Positions 35,275-45,500 of a stretch of DNA of 64,000 nucleotides are shown here, piece after piece. The stretch lies in NCBI RefSeq assembly GCF_022538115.1, contig NZ_JAKZAL010000005.1, positions 124,001 to 188,000 on the forward strand, given 5' to 3'. The stretch is from Cognataquiflexum rubidum. GTDB lineage: Bacteria > Bacteroidota > Bacteroidia > Cytophagales > Cyclobacteriaceae. Every line of letters starts with the position of its first letter. Within the stretch, counting starts at the first letter, position 1. The position numbers were made by a program, and so were the translations under genes. The notes beneath the pieces were generated by a model. It saw only the letters and a list, made by a program, of their open reading frames with translations, had not been told where the DNA came from and searched no databases.

Positions 35275-35865
35275 TTAGAATTGTACCGTCGGTGCATTTT
35301 CGGAACCTGCCGCTGCTTCAAAATAACCTTTGGTTTCAAATCCATACCAACCTGCGAATAGGTTGTTTGGGAATTTTCTAAGGTCTGAGTTATAAGCTTG
35401 TACCGATTGGTTAAAGTTCCTTCTTGCTACGGCAATTCTGTTTTCAGTTCCTTCCAACTGTGCCTGCAATTCTAAGAAGTTTTGGTTGGCTTTCAGATCA
35501 GGATATTTTTCTACTGTTACCAATAATCGGCTCAAAGCTCCGCTCAATTGGTCCTGTGCTTCCTGAAATTGTGCGATTTTATCAGGGCTGAGGTCATTTG
35601 CATTGATATTGATAGAAGTGGCTTTTGCTCGGGCTTCGATTACCCCGGTCAGCGTTTCCTGTTCAAATTCAGCATATCCTTTTACTGTGTTCACAAGGTT
35701 AGGAATCAGGTCTGCCCTTCTTTGGTATTGAGTTTGGACTTCTGCCCATTGGCCATTGATTGTTTCTTCATTTTGGACAAACATATTATAAACCCCAACT
35801 GCTTTGGTGTACATGAATATGCCTATCACAGCAATGATCAAAATAGGAATGAGTGCTTTTTTCAT
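35275..35865 (-). CDS. LemA family protein
   Basis: The 196-residue protein has a single N-terminal membrane helix (ALIPILIIAVIGIFMYTKA), then the conserved QWAEVQTQYQRRADLIPNLV and NQNFLELQAQLEGTENRIAVAR coiled helices, ending in a KFPNNLFAGWYGFE segment. This is canonical LemA. It heads the lemA-tpm-tpm operon, a common arrangement in bacteria. Function is unsettled; the protein sits in the inner membrane with a large extracytoplasmic coiled domain. Confidence 0.94.
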   Translation of the reverse strand: MKKALIPILIIAVIGIFMYTKAVGVYNMFVQNEETINGQWAEVQTQYQRRADLIPNLVNTVKGYAEFEQETLTGVIEARAKATSININANDLSPDKIAQFQEAQDQLSGALSRLLVTVEKYPDLKANQNFLELQAQLEGTENRIAVARRNFNQSVQAYNSDLRKFPNNLFAGWYGFETKGYFEAAAGSENAPTVQF

Positions 35866-35942
35866 TTTTCTGGATTGGTTTAAGGATTCACAAAATTAAA
35901 ATTTTGATGGGAATATCTTTTGTGTTTGATTTTAAGATAGGT

Positions 35943-38900
35943 TTATTTTTCCTCAGGGAAATTTGCCTTCATGTTCTTGAGATAAATATAGAATGTTGTG
36001 CCTACTCCCACGGTACTTTCTACCCGGAGGTTGCCGTCATGTGCCCTGATTTGTTCACGGATCAGGTACAATCCCAATCCTTTGCCATCTACATGGGAAT
36101 GGAATCTTTGGTACAAACCAAACAACCTGTCCTTGTACCGATCCAAATCCAAGCCGATGCCGTTGTCACGGAATTCAATGACAGTAAACCCTTCCTCGAG
36201 GAATGATTTGATCTCAATAACGGGGTTTCTCTCGGCATGTTTGTATTTGATGGAATTTGTGGTCAAGTTGATGATGAAGTTTTCTAGGTGGGAATAGATG
36301 TAATTGATATACGGCGCTTCGCTATAGTCACTTACGATCACAGCACCTGATTCCTGGAATTGCTTGGAAAGGCTCCGCTCAATGTTTTTAAGCAACTTTC
36401 TGAAACTTACCCTTTCGATTTTAGGCAGTTTGTTCTTTTTGATGGAAACCACTTCTATCAGGTCTTCAAGAGTACTGTTCAGTATCTTGGTAGAGATTTT
36501 GAGGTTTTCGATGATTTCATAATTCTCTATATCCGCAGGATTTTGGTAATTATATAAGTCTAGGAGCGATGTGATATTTACAATTGGCGCCCGAAGGTTG
36601 TGAGAAATGATATAAGCAAACCGCTGAAGTTCTTCATTTTGGGATTTAAGGTCTTTGATGAGCCTTTCTCTTTCTGATTCCGCAATTTTTGACTCGGTAA
36701 TGTTTTGGGTTACCAGCAAGATTCTGTCTATTTGATGGGAACTGTTGGTCAACGGAACACCATTTTTCAGGTAATATTGGTTGTTTACCATGACTTCAAA
36801 GATGGCGGATTCACCTGCCATGACTTTTTCCAAGAATCCCTTTACTTTGTTGGAAGTCGATTCATCATAAATCGAAAGGTGTGGAGTCCCGATCAGCTTC
36901 TTTTGGTCTATCTGTAAAGATTGGTAGCCTTTTCCGTCGGTGAATACGTAGTTGAAATTTTTATCCAGAATTTCGATTGTGCCGTTCGGGAAGTTTTCTG
37001 CAATACTTCTGAAGAGCAATTCTGATGAAATCAGCTTTTTTTCGAAATGCAACCTGTTCAATTCCGCTCCGATCCTATCAGACAAGACAGTCAGCAGCCC
37101 GGAAAGACCCAAACTGTAAGGATGGTCATTTTCGTCCATCAAAACCAGGATTCCCAAGCGGTTTTTGTCAATATCCACAATCGGCACACCCATGTAAGTG
37201 GATATTCCCCTGCTCACCAAAGTTTGGTCTTTGGGATATTTGGCAGATGCACCGTTTTGAATTATAAATGGAACATTAGAATTCAAATAATCATATAAAG
37301 GAGCGTTAATCAAGGAATACTGGAAATTTTCAGCACGCTTCCCATTTTTATGGTAAGAAAGAATATTGGCGACTTGATTTTTTTCATCCACTTCCGCAAT
37401 GAAGCAGTTGGATACATTCAGTTTTTCGGAAAGGAAGGAAGTCAACGCGTCAAAAAACTCCTGCCCTGAGAATCGAGATGTCCGCTCGGTCAATTCTGAC
37501 AGGATATTGGAGACATATTGCTGTTCACTGATATCCTCCAAGATGGCCTGAAAGACCTTTCCTTCCTCGACAGATTTGGCATTGACGCGGACATGGAACA
37601 ACTTTTTGTTGAAATGGCTTACATAGGGACCTTCATAAAATCCCTGACCTTTTTCTATGCTGTCCCGATAGGCATTTTCAATTGGATGTCCTTTGATCAG
37701 CTCAAACATGTTTTTGCCAATCATGTCTGCGGGATCCACCACATCCACTTTGTCCATAAACCGCTTGTTCACATCGAGGATAGTTCCTTGGCTGTCATAT
37801 TGGAATATGGGCAGCGGGTTCTCATCGAACAGGATTTTGTACCTATTGAGCAGCAAATTTGACTCTGTCTCTTTCTGTTTGGTATAAGTTATATCAATGA
37901 AAAAACCTGCCCAAATAGATTCCTTGGGGAATTGTTTGAGCCTGTTGGAAGCACCAAATACCCACTTGGTCTTTCCTGAGGGCGTGATGATTCGGAAAGT
38001 ACTTTCAAATTTCAGGTTTTTTTGGAAGGCAATTTTATCCGCCAACTCTACCTGCTCAAGATCTTCGTGGTAGATCAGTTGACGGAGACTGGAGTCATTG
38101 TCCATGATGGTCACGGGATCAAGTTCCCAAAGGTTTTTACTTCCCTCACTGACGAAAATAAACTTTCTGGTGCCATCCGGAAAAGCCTTGATCATATACA
38201 CCATGCCCGGTACCACGCCTGTGAGCTGATCGAGAATGGTCTTATGTTCCAAAATATCCTTCTCGATTTCTTTGAGCGCGGTAATGTCGGTGATGATTCC
38301 CAGAGAAACCCCCGAGCTATTGGGATCATCCAACAGTTTGTTCACCTCATCCTGAACATACACATAATTTCCAGAGGCATGGTTGACCCTGTAGATTACC
38401 TTAGAATCATGATCAAACCCAGAATGAAAATATTGGCGGTCAAGGGGATGGACCAGATTCAACCAATCTTTGGAAGTATAATTTTCAAAAAACCCCGGTG
38501 CATGGCCTAAGATTCCCTCCAGATTTCCCGATAAATTGATTTGGTCAGTCTTTAAATCATATTCGTAATAAATGGGCGCCTGCTTCAAGCCAAGTTCCGA
38601 ATCAGCTGCCATTGGTTCTGATTTTGCGATGGAAGGATTGGCACCATATTCCAATTGGATCAGGTCATGGTCTTTGGTCAGCATCTTCTTTGACAAATAG
38701 ATGTGACCCGGAAAAACGGTCAAAATCTCATTGTCCGGATTGTCCAGAAAATCATTGAAACCGGATTCTGAAATAAAATTGAATTTTGAATAAAAGTGGG
38801 ATTTCCATTCTGAAATCGTGGTCAGGACATTTCCTGAGTGCAAACCGGTAAAAACCTTGGACGTAGATTTATCCATAATCCAGGAAAATTTTACCTGACA

Positions 38901-39242
38901 GTCAAATGGAATCTGGGAAATGAGCACATTCACCAAATAAGAATTGTCCTCTTGAGAAATCACATATCCTTCTACCTGTACAAATCTGAAATACTTTTGC
39001 TTCCAAGTGAGTGGGCAGATGAGCTTATCGCCATTGCCGAGAATCTGGAAAAGGTATTCGAAAAAGGGCCTTGGAATGGTAGGAAATGACTTTTCGAAAA
39101 ATGCTTCCTCATAAAACTTTTCTCCTTCTGTCAGAAGATTTCTAATCTCGGAAGAAATATAAAGCAGTTCAAATCTGCCACCCTCGTACTTTTTTACAGT
39201 AAGTAGAATATTTTGAAAAGAAACTCTTGCACCTTCTGACAT
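35943..39242 (-). CDS. Large PAS/GAF sensor histidine kinase
   Basis: The 1099-residue soluble protein has no membrane helix. At least four PAS-type segments are visible (NQINLSGNLEGILGHAPGF, DGTRKFIFVSEGS, NPLPIFQYDSQGTILDVNKR, NFNYVFTDGKGYQSL). A GAF-like domain follows TSFLSEKLNVSNCFIAEVDE. The kinase core has H881 in AYIISHNLRAPIVN (HisKA), N box NLTTNSIKYK and ATP lid motifs DNGIGLDLD and GKGLGLYLIREQIRAHDG. No response regulator is adjacent, so it is an orphan sensor. The signal is probably cytosolic, such as light, redox or a small ligand, but this is inference. Confidence 0.93.
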   Translation of the reverse strand: MSEGARVSFQNILLTVKKYEGGRFELLYISSEIRNLLTEGEKFYEEAFFEKSFPTIPRPFFEYLFQILGNGDKLICPLTWKQKYFRFVQVEGYVISQEDNSYLVNVLISQIPFDCQVKFSWIMDKSTSKVFTGLHSGNVLTTISEWKSHFYSKFNFISESGFNDFLDNPDNEILTVFPGHIYLSKKMLTKDHDLIQLEYGANPSIAKSEPMAADSELGLKQAPIYYEYDLKTDQINLSGNLEGILGHAPGFFENYTSKDWLNLVHPLDRQYFHSGFDHDSKVIYRVNHASGNYVYVQDEVNKLLDDPNSSGVSLGIITDITALKEIEKDILEHKTILDQLTGVVPGMVYMIKAFPDGTRKFIFVSEGSKNLWELDPVTIMDNDSSLRQLIYHEDLEQVELADKIAFQKNLKFESTFRIITPSGKTKWVFGASNRLKQFPKESIWAGFFIDITYTKQKETESNLLLNRYKILFDENPLPIFQYDSQGTILDVNKRFMDKVDVVDPADMIGKNMFELIKGHPIENAYRDSIEKGQGFYEGPYVSHFNKKLFHVRVNAKSVEEGKVFQAILEDISEQQYVSNILSELTERTSRFSGQEFFDALTSFLSEKLNVSNCFIAEVDEKNQVANILSYHKNGKRAENFQYSLINAPLYDYLNSNVPFIIQNGASAKYPKDQTLVSRGISTYMGVPIVDIDKNRLGILVLMDENDHPYSLGLSGLLTVLSDRIGAELNRLHFEKKLISSELLFRSIAENFPNGTIEILDKNFNYVFTDGKGYQSLQIDQKKLIGTPHLSIYDESTSNKVKGFLEKVMAGESAIFEVMVNNQYYLKNGVPLTNSSHQIDRILLVTQNITESKIAESERERLIKDLKSQNEELQRFAYIISHNLRAPIVNITSLLDLYNYQNPADIENYEIIENLKISTKILNSTLEDLIEVVSIKKNKLPKIERVSFRKLLKNIERSLSKQFQESGAVIVSDYSEAPYINYIYSHLENFIINLTTNSIKYKHAERNPVIEIKSFLEEGFTVIEFRDNGIGLDLDRYKDRLFGLYQRFHSHVDGKGLGLYLIREQIRAHDGNLRVESTVGVGTTFYIYLKNMKANFPEEK

Positions 39243-39372
39243 ACATTAATCAAAGAATTCATTGGGACAGCCTCTGCACGGGCATCTCAACTTAAAATAC
39301 ATTCCTCCAAATATACAACTCTTCGGATAACAACATCAATAATGAGGCTATTGAAGGTTTGGAACAAGAACA

Positions 39373-40623
39373 TTAAATCTGCCTTTTCAATCTAAATTTA
39401 AAATCCTTCAACTCAAAATTTTCAGGATCCTCTCCAAGAAACCGTTTCATGGTTACATTAATTTCCCTTCCTTCCTCCGAACGAAACAGTTTGATCAAAT
39501 CGGGAAGTTCCCAAAAGGCAATAGGGATATTGTTGATATCATAGAATTCATCTTTCATCCGGATACCGGCTTCATAGGCAGGAGATCCTTCCCGGACTTG
39601 GGTCACATAGATGATTTTTTCATCCATAGGCAACAATCTTGGCGTGATGCCACTCATGTCAAATTCAAAAGGAATTAGAAATGTATCGCCTCTTTTGATG
39701 TACATTTTCTCTCTGTTGTAGTCCAAAATCACTGTCAACCTACCCAAAATCTCCGAGCCGATACTTCCCTGTCTGCCGCTTTCCCGGATGACATAGCTGA
39801 ATTCTGTTTCCTCAGGGAAAGAAGTGATCACATCTTTAAATTTGACGCCATTGATATCCAAAAGAAAGGTGCGTCCCACAAAGCCAAACAAATCACCACC
39901 CAAGGACCTGCCCAAATCACTTTTAATGTTCTTTTCTGGCAATAGAATCTCGTCGGTCGTTTCCCTGTTCAAGAGCAACCCGTGGTTGGCCCCGATATCA
40001 ATCAGCAACTTGCCTTCCAATTCTGTATCGGAGCTTTGCTTTATTTTTCCTGTGATGTAAGGTTTGCTGTTGTCAAGCTTGATATTCACTTTCTTGTAGC
40101 CAACAGGCTTTCTTTTCATCATGTCATTGGCATAAAAAGTGATCTTTTGTCTGTCATAATCAATTTTGACAGTATTATATTTGAAAAATTCGTAGCCTAT
40201 AACGCCATACACCGGAATGCCGATTACCTGCTCGAGTTCCATAAAATCCTCATCCAATACCAGAAGAGTCTGAAAAATTCCCTCCAAAGGACCCATATCA
40301 ATGTAATTGTTTGGGGAGACGGAGGCTGTCAAAATCGTCTGCCCGTCCGCACCGACCAAATCGAGCTTTCGGGTGTAATTGAGCCCAATAAAATTTCCGA
40401 AAGTCTTACTGAACAAAATGTTTGTTTTGACACCGGTGTCCAATAGGAAATTGACAGGCGGACCGCTATTGATAGAGAGAGGAATGATGACGAGATTATT
40501 GGAAACTATGATCGGCAATTCCACTTTTTTTTCAGCTTCCCTCATATAAAATCCTGGAACCTGAGCTGTGGCGACAAAGATCCAAAAGTAGAGAATCAGC
40601 GTAAGGATAGAGAATGGGCGCAC
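39373..40623 (-). CDS. Retropepsin-like aspartyl protease with C-terminal PDZ domain
   Basis: The 416-residue protein has a signal peptide ending near ATAQVP. The protease part has FLLDTGVKTNILF (active-site DTG) and a second LLIDIGANHGLLL, in keeping with tandem single-domain aspartyl proteases. The C-terminal PDZ domain has VREGSPAYEAGIRMKDEF followed by the ligand-binding strand. Found widely in Bacteroidota as periplasmic proteins of unknown substrate. It is divergent from the Fur-family regulator, with a 7-1-7 palindrome between them. Confidence 0.88.
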   Translation of the reverse strand: MRPFSILTLILYFWIFVATAQVPGFYMREAEKKVELPIIVSNNLVIIPLSINSGPPVNFLLDTGVKTNILFSKTFGNFIGLNYTRKLDLVGADGQTILTASVSPNNYIDMGPLEGIFQTLLVLDEDFMELEQVIGIPVYGVIGYEFFKYNTVKIDYDRQKITFYANDMMKRKPVGYKKVNIKLDNSKPYITGKIKQSSDTELEGKLLIDIGANHGLLLNRETTDEILLPEKNIKSDLGRSLGGDLFGFVGRTFLLDINGVKFKDVITSFPEETEFSYVIRESGRQGSIGSEILGRLTVILDYNREKMYIKRGDTFLIPFEFDMSGITPRLLPMDEKIIYVTQVREGSPAYEAGIRMKDEFYDINNIPIAFWELPDLIKLFRSEEGREINVTMKRFLGEDPENFELKDFKFRLKRQI

Positions 40624-40693
40624 GGGTTTTTAAAATTTTGGGTCTATAGTTGGATTAATATAATCATAAATATTTTTCAATGGTGATTTGTTC

Positions 40694-40708
40694 ATCTAAA
40701 TTTTAGAT
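40694..40708. promoter_or_regulatory. 7-1-7 inverted repeat (ATCTAAA-T-TTTAGAT) in the divergent promoter region
   Basis: Perfect 7-bp arms around one base, the 7-1-7 geometry of Fur-family boxes, lying between the aspartyl protease gene and the Fur-family gene. It is a plausible regulator binding site, but its sequence is not the classic Fur consensus. Confidence 0.35.
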
Positions 40709-40834
40709 AGGCCGGTTTTTGGAATATTTTTATCAGGATTGATCCCAAATTAGCCCGAGTCGAATTAATGAAGCGTTGGTATTTTTGATAAAATCTAAAA
40801 AATACCGCATCTTTATTTTTTGGTACTATTCATT

Positions 40835-41305
40835 ATGGCAGAATTATCAGTTGTAGAAAAAGCAAAGAAAATTTTTGAGAACTTCCTTTTGAGACAGGGA
40901 AGCAGAAAAACCCCCGAAAGATATTCTGTGTTGGACGAGCTATATGCCCTACCACAAGATGAACATATTGATGTAGAAGGGCTATTCCTTCTGATGAGAA
41001 ACAAAGGCTACACCATCAGCCGGGCTACTATCTACAATACCTTGGACCTTTTGGTCGAATGCGGATTAGCTGTCAAGCATCAGTTCAAAGACAAAGTGGC
41101 ACTTTACGAACAGGCACTGACCTACAAGCACCATGACCACCATGTCTGCAACCAATGCCGCAAAATCAGGGAATTCTCTGATGAAAGAATCAACTCCATT
41201 AAGATTGCCATGGGGAAAGAATTTCAGTCCGCCATCACCAGCCATTCTTTGGTACTCTATGGAGATTGTCAGATTGAGAATTGCGACAACCTCTCATTGG
41301 CCTAG
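40835..41305 (+). CDS. Fur family transcriptional regulator
   Basis: The ATG at 40835 (MAELSVVEKAKK) gives 156 residues. A winged-helix (PERYSVLDELYAL and YTISRATIYNTLDLLVECGL) is followed by the metal region with KHHDHHVCNQCRKI and a C-terminal CQIENC, so a structural CxxC zinc site is present. It could be Fur, Zur or PerR-like; the sequence does not separate them. It converges with the SRPBCC gene, the two stops overlapping by 4 nt. Confidence 0.9.
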   Translation: MAELSVVEKAKKIFENFLLRQGSRKTPERYSVLDELYALPQDEHIDVEGLFLLMRNKGYTISRATIYNTLDLLVECGLAVKHQFKDKVALYEQALTYKHHDHHVCNQCRKIREFSDERINSIKIAMGKEFQSAITSHSLVLYGDCQIENCDNLSLA

Positions 41306-41745
41306 GCCTTGGCCTTGAAGCATTTTTTGTAAATGGGATTTCTGTATAAAAACTGAAGGTACATCGCCGGATAGAGAAATATTCCCAACAATCCCGGTTT
41401 TGCTTTAAAGGTGATTTCATCCCTGATAATCGAACCCTTACCGTTTTTGATAATCCGGTGTTTATGCCGCCATTCTTGGAGAAAAAACGGCAATGCCGTA
41501 CCCTGATCTACAAAGAAAAATTCCTTCTCATCTGTATGGTCCTCGGTGATCAAACTTGTCCATTTTTGCTTGAAAAAGATGAAATTCAACTCCAGGGTGA
41601 CCACATCCCCTTTTTTTGAGCCATCAAAACGCAACAGCTTGACAGGAGGAAAGGGAGGGCTGAGTTTGGTAAAAAGGCTTTCGTTGAAGCCTTCCTTGAC
41701 CTGAAGGTAATCCTGTTCAACGGCAGTTTCAATATTGATTTTCAT
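41302..41745 (-). CDS. SRPBCC-fold (START-like) protein
   Basis: The 147-residue cytosolic protein matches the SRPBCC ligand-binding fold: FPPVKLLRFDGSKKGDVV, the TSLITEDHTDEKEFFFVD strand region and SIIRDEITFKAKPGLLG, ending in a helix. Such proteins bind lipids or small hydrophobic ligands. No partner is adjacent. It lies between the Fur-family gene (convergent) and the oxidase subunit III-like gene on the same strand. Confidence 0.8.
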   Translation of the reverse strand: MKINIETAVEQDYLQVKEGFNESLFTKLSPPFPPVKLLRFDGSKKGDVVTLELNFIFFKQKWTSLITEDHTDEKEFFFVDQGTALPFFLQEWRHKHRIIKNGKGSIIRDEITFKAKPGLLGIFLYPAMYLQFLYRNPIYKKCFKAKA

Positions 41746-41797
41746 GGAATAGTTTCTAAAGTAAGAAGTTGGAGGTTGAAATCAAGGCGTTTAGGTT

Positions 41798-42406
41798 TTA
41801 AAAAATCAAGACAAATACCAGAAATAATATCAGCCAAATCAGGTCCATAAAATGCCAATAGGTGGTAAAAAGCCTGATCCTCATTTTCTCAAAAGGATTG
41901 GTCAGCATCAGAAGTTTATGTATTTCACTTTTGCTGTTTTGGGTATATTGTACCAACATAATCCCCGAAAATACCAACACGCCCAAAAGGTGAAAAATAT
42001 GGATGCCACTCAAGACGTACAGAAAACTCCCACTCGGCAAACCCCTGAAATCGACACCCATCATGGTAAGTTCCCGCCATCCAAAAAACTGTAAGACGGT
42101 AAATACAAGTCCAAGTATGGCTGTAAGGATAAGCGTAGACCTGAGTTTTTCGAGATTTTCCTCATTGAAATATATCAGCAATTTCGAAACAGTGTACCCG
42201 CTATAAAGAATCACCAGAGTACTTACAATAAATGCCTTAGGGATTTTATGGCCGTATTGTTCAAAATATCCGGTACCGGAGGCCAAAAAAGCCACTGTCA
42301 AAAAAAGAAAAATCAAACCGCTACCAAACATCCCCAAGAACATCAGGGTCTGGTAGGGATGCATTTTCTCTACTCTTTGTAGCCAGGTTTCCTTGGTTTT
42401 TTCCAT
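41798..42406 (-). CDS. Cytochrome c oxidase subunit III-like membrane protein
   Basis: The 202-residue protein has about five membrane helices: LMFLGMFGSGLIFLFLTV, AFIVSTLVILYSGYTVSKLL, LILTAILGLVFTVLQFFGW, LYVLSGIHIFHLLGVLVFSG and TYWHFMDLIWLILFLVF. The HWL/H-x-L and WHFMDLIW residues are those of heme-copper oxidase subunit III. Subunits I and II are not in the window. It may serve an oxidase elsewhere or be a stand-alone relative. It is divergent from mfd. Confidence 0.87.
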   Translation of the reverse strand: MEKTKETWLQRVEKMHPYQTLMFLGMFGSGLIFLFLTVAFLASGTGYFEQYGHKIPKAFIVSTLVILYSGYTVSKLLIYFNEENLEKLRSTLILTAILGLVFTVLQFFGWRELTMMGVDFRGLPSGSFLYVLSGIHIFHLLGVLVFSGIMLVQYTQNSKSEIHKLLMLTNPFEKMRIRLFTTYWHFMDLIWLILFLVFVLIF

Positions 42407-42513
42407 GGGTCATTAAGTTATATTTCAATAAACATTATTGTAAGCCATAGGTTCAGCCAATTAGATTACAATTTCATAAATCGGGGAAGGAACAGGTTTA
42501 TAAATCAATTTCC

Positions 42514-42521
42514 TACCTTTG
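42514..42521 (+). promoter_or_regulatory. Putative -7 promoter element (TACCTTTG) for mfd
   Basis: TACCTTTG fits TAnnTTTG and lies 25 nt before the TTG start of mfd at 42547. The -33 box is not clear. Confidence 0.45.
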
Positions 42522-42546
42522 TCCATCATTAGCCAAAATCACACAA

Positions 42547-45500
42547 TTGGAAAAAAGCGCGTTAGTTTCTCTTTACGAAAAAGATCCTTTTGTACAGACC
42601 ATTGCCCAAAACATACTCAAAGACAAATCCGGTAACCATCAGATCAAAGGTCTGTCAGGAAGTTTGGACAGTTTGGTTTTTTCCGTGCTTTTCAAATCTC
42701 TAAGCGGCTGTCACCTCATTATTGCCCACGACAAGGAAGAAGCGGCTTATATCAACAACGACCTTCAGGAGCTTTTGGGAGAAGAATCAATATTCTTTTT
42801 TCCTTCAAGCTATAAAAGACCCTACCAGTTTGATGAGGTAGAAAATGCCAATGTTCTCCAAAGGGCGGAAATTCTGAACAAACTCCTGACCCAAGAGCAA
42901 AAAGACCCCATCATCGTCACCTACGCTGAGGCCCTGTACGAGAAGGTGATCAACAAAAGATCTCTGACAGAAAATACATTCAAAGCAGCTGTCGGCGAAA
43001 AGGTGGACCTTGCCTTTATCTCTGAACTGCTCAGTACCTATGATTTTGAAAAAACAGACTTTGTTTTTGAACCCGGTCAGTTTGCCATCCGCGGGGGAAT
43101 CTTGGATGTGTTTTCGTATGCCCATGACCTCCCTTACCGCCTTGAGTTATTTGGCAAAGAAATAGAAAGCATCAGGACCTTTGATCCGGAAACCCAGCTT
43201 TCCCTAGATACCATTGACCATATCAGCCTGATTCCAAATGTGCAGACCAAATTGCTGCAGGAACAGAGACAGTCTTTTCTGGATTTTTTGCCTCAAGGGA
43301 CCTTGCTTTGGTTCAAGGATTTTCAGTATACCCTTGACATCATAGAAGACAACTTCCACAAAGCCAAAAACCAGTTTGACCATATCGTAAGCAGGACTTC
43401 CAACCAAAAGCTGCTGTTGAAGCCCGAAGACTTGTTTGATGGCGAAACGGCATTTGTCCAGAATGTTTCCCGATTTGGGAAAGTAGAATTTGGAAACAAG
43501 TTCCACCTTAAAAACGCTGCTACGGCCAAGTTTGACTCCCAACCTCAGCCTTCATTCAACAAGAACTTTGACCTGATGGTACAAAATCTTGTTGGGAACG
43601 AAAAAACCGGAATGCTCAACATTGTCTGTTCTGAGAGTGACAAGCAGATCCAAAGATTGGAGAATATTTTCCATGAGCTGGATCCCACTTTAAAAGTCCA
43701 ATATTTGAAAATCGGTTTGCGGGAAGGTTTTGTGGACAAGTCGCTTTCCATTGCCTGCTATACGGACCATCAGATTTTCGAGCGTTTTCACAGATACAAG
43801 ACAAAAGCCAAATCCAGTAAATCCAAAGCCCTTACCCTAAGGGAATTGAAGGCGCTGCATCCGGGGGATTTTATTGTCCATATTGATTATGGAGTAGGTC
43901 GCTTTGCAGGATTGGAAAAAGTCGATGTCCACGGCAAAGCGCAGGAAGCAGTCCGCTTGGTTTTTAGAGACGACGACCTGCTTTTTGTCAACATCCATTC
44001 GCTCCACAAGATCTCCAAATACTCCGGTCAGGAGGGAACCATGCCTGCCATGTCCAAACTCGGGAGTCCTGAATGGGAAAACAAAAAGCGAAAAGTCAAA
44101 GGTAAAGTCAAAGACATAGCCAAAGATTTGATAGCGCTGTATGCCAAAAGGAAAGGGGCCAACGGTTTCAGGTTTTCTCCCGATTCGGTCATGCAGGTAG
44201 AACTCGAAAGTTCCTTCGTATTTGAAGATACTCCCGATCAGGCATCGGCGACCATCGATGTCAAATCCGATATGGAAAAACCTTATCCGATGGACAGGCT
44301 TGTCTGTGGGGATGTGGGATTTGGCAAAACAGAAGTGGCCATCCGTGCAGCATTCAAAGCCTTGAATGACAGAAAGCAGGTAGCGGTGCTCGTTCCCACT
44401 ACCATTTTGGCCATGCAACATTTCCATACTTTCAAAGAAAGGTTGGCCAATTTTCCTGTAAAAGTGGAGTACATCAACCGGTTCAGGTCTGCCAAAGAGA
44501 TCAAAGACATCATTGCACAAGTGGCCACAGGTGAAATAGACATCCTAATCGGCACCCACCGGATTGTCAACAAAGACATCAAATTTAAGAATCTTGGATT
44601 GTTGGTCATTGACGAGGAGCAAAAGTTTGGTGTCAAAACCAAAGACCAACTCAAAGAAATGAAAGTCAATGTGGATGTACTGACCCTGACCGCCACCCCG
44701 ATACCGAGGACACTTCATTTCTCTTTGATGGGGGCCAGGGATTTGTCTGTCATCGCAACGCCGCCACCAAATCGACAACCCGTCACCACTGAAATCCACA
44801 CTTTCAGGGAAGAAGTCATCCGCGATGCCATAGCATTTGAATTGAAAAGAGGCGGGCAGGTGTTTTTTGTCCACAACCGTGTCGGCGAAATAGAATCCAT
44901 TGCCAACCTGATACTGAGGTTGGTGCCGGATGCGCGCGTGGCTGCGGCACATGGTCAGATGGACGGCAAAAAGCTTGAAAACATCATGGTCAAATTTATA
45001 GAGGGAGAATATGATGTGCTCGTTTCGACCAACATCATTGAATCCGGATTGGATATCCCCAATGCCAACACCATCATCATCAACCGCGCCCACATGTTTG
45101 GCTTGAGCGACCTCCATCAGATGCGGGGTCGTGTGGGGAGAAGCAACAAAAAAGCGTTTTGTTATTTATTGACCACGCCGACTTCGGGTTTGACGGCAGA
45201 AGCGCGGAAGAGATTGCAGACCTTGGAGGAATTCTCGGATTTGGGAGACGGCTTCAAAGTCGCGATGCGTGACCTCGATATCCGAGGCGCAGGCAATTTG
45301 CTTGGTGCCGAACAAAGCGGGTTCATTACCGATTTGGGATTTGAGATGTACCACAAAATCCTCGATGAGGCGGTACAGGAATTGAAAGAAAATGAATTTG
45401 CATACCTCTTTGAAGTTGACTTAAAAGAAAAAGTCGAAATCCTCGTTCAGGATTGTGTGATCGAAACCGATTTGGAGTTGTTGATTCCGGAATCTTATGT

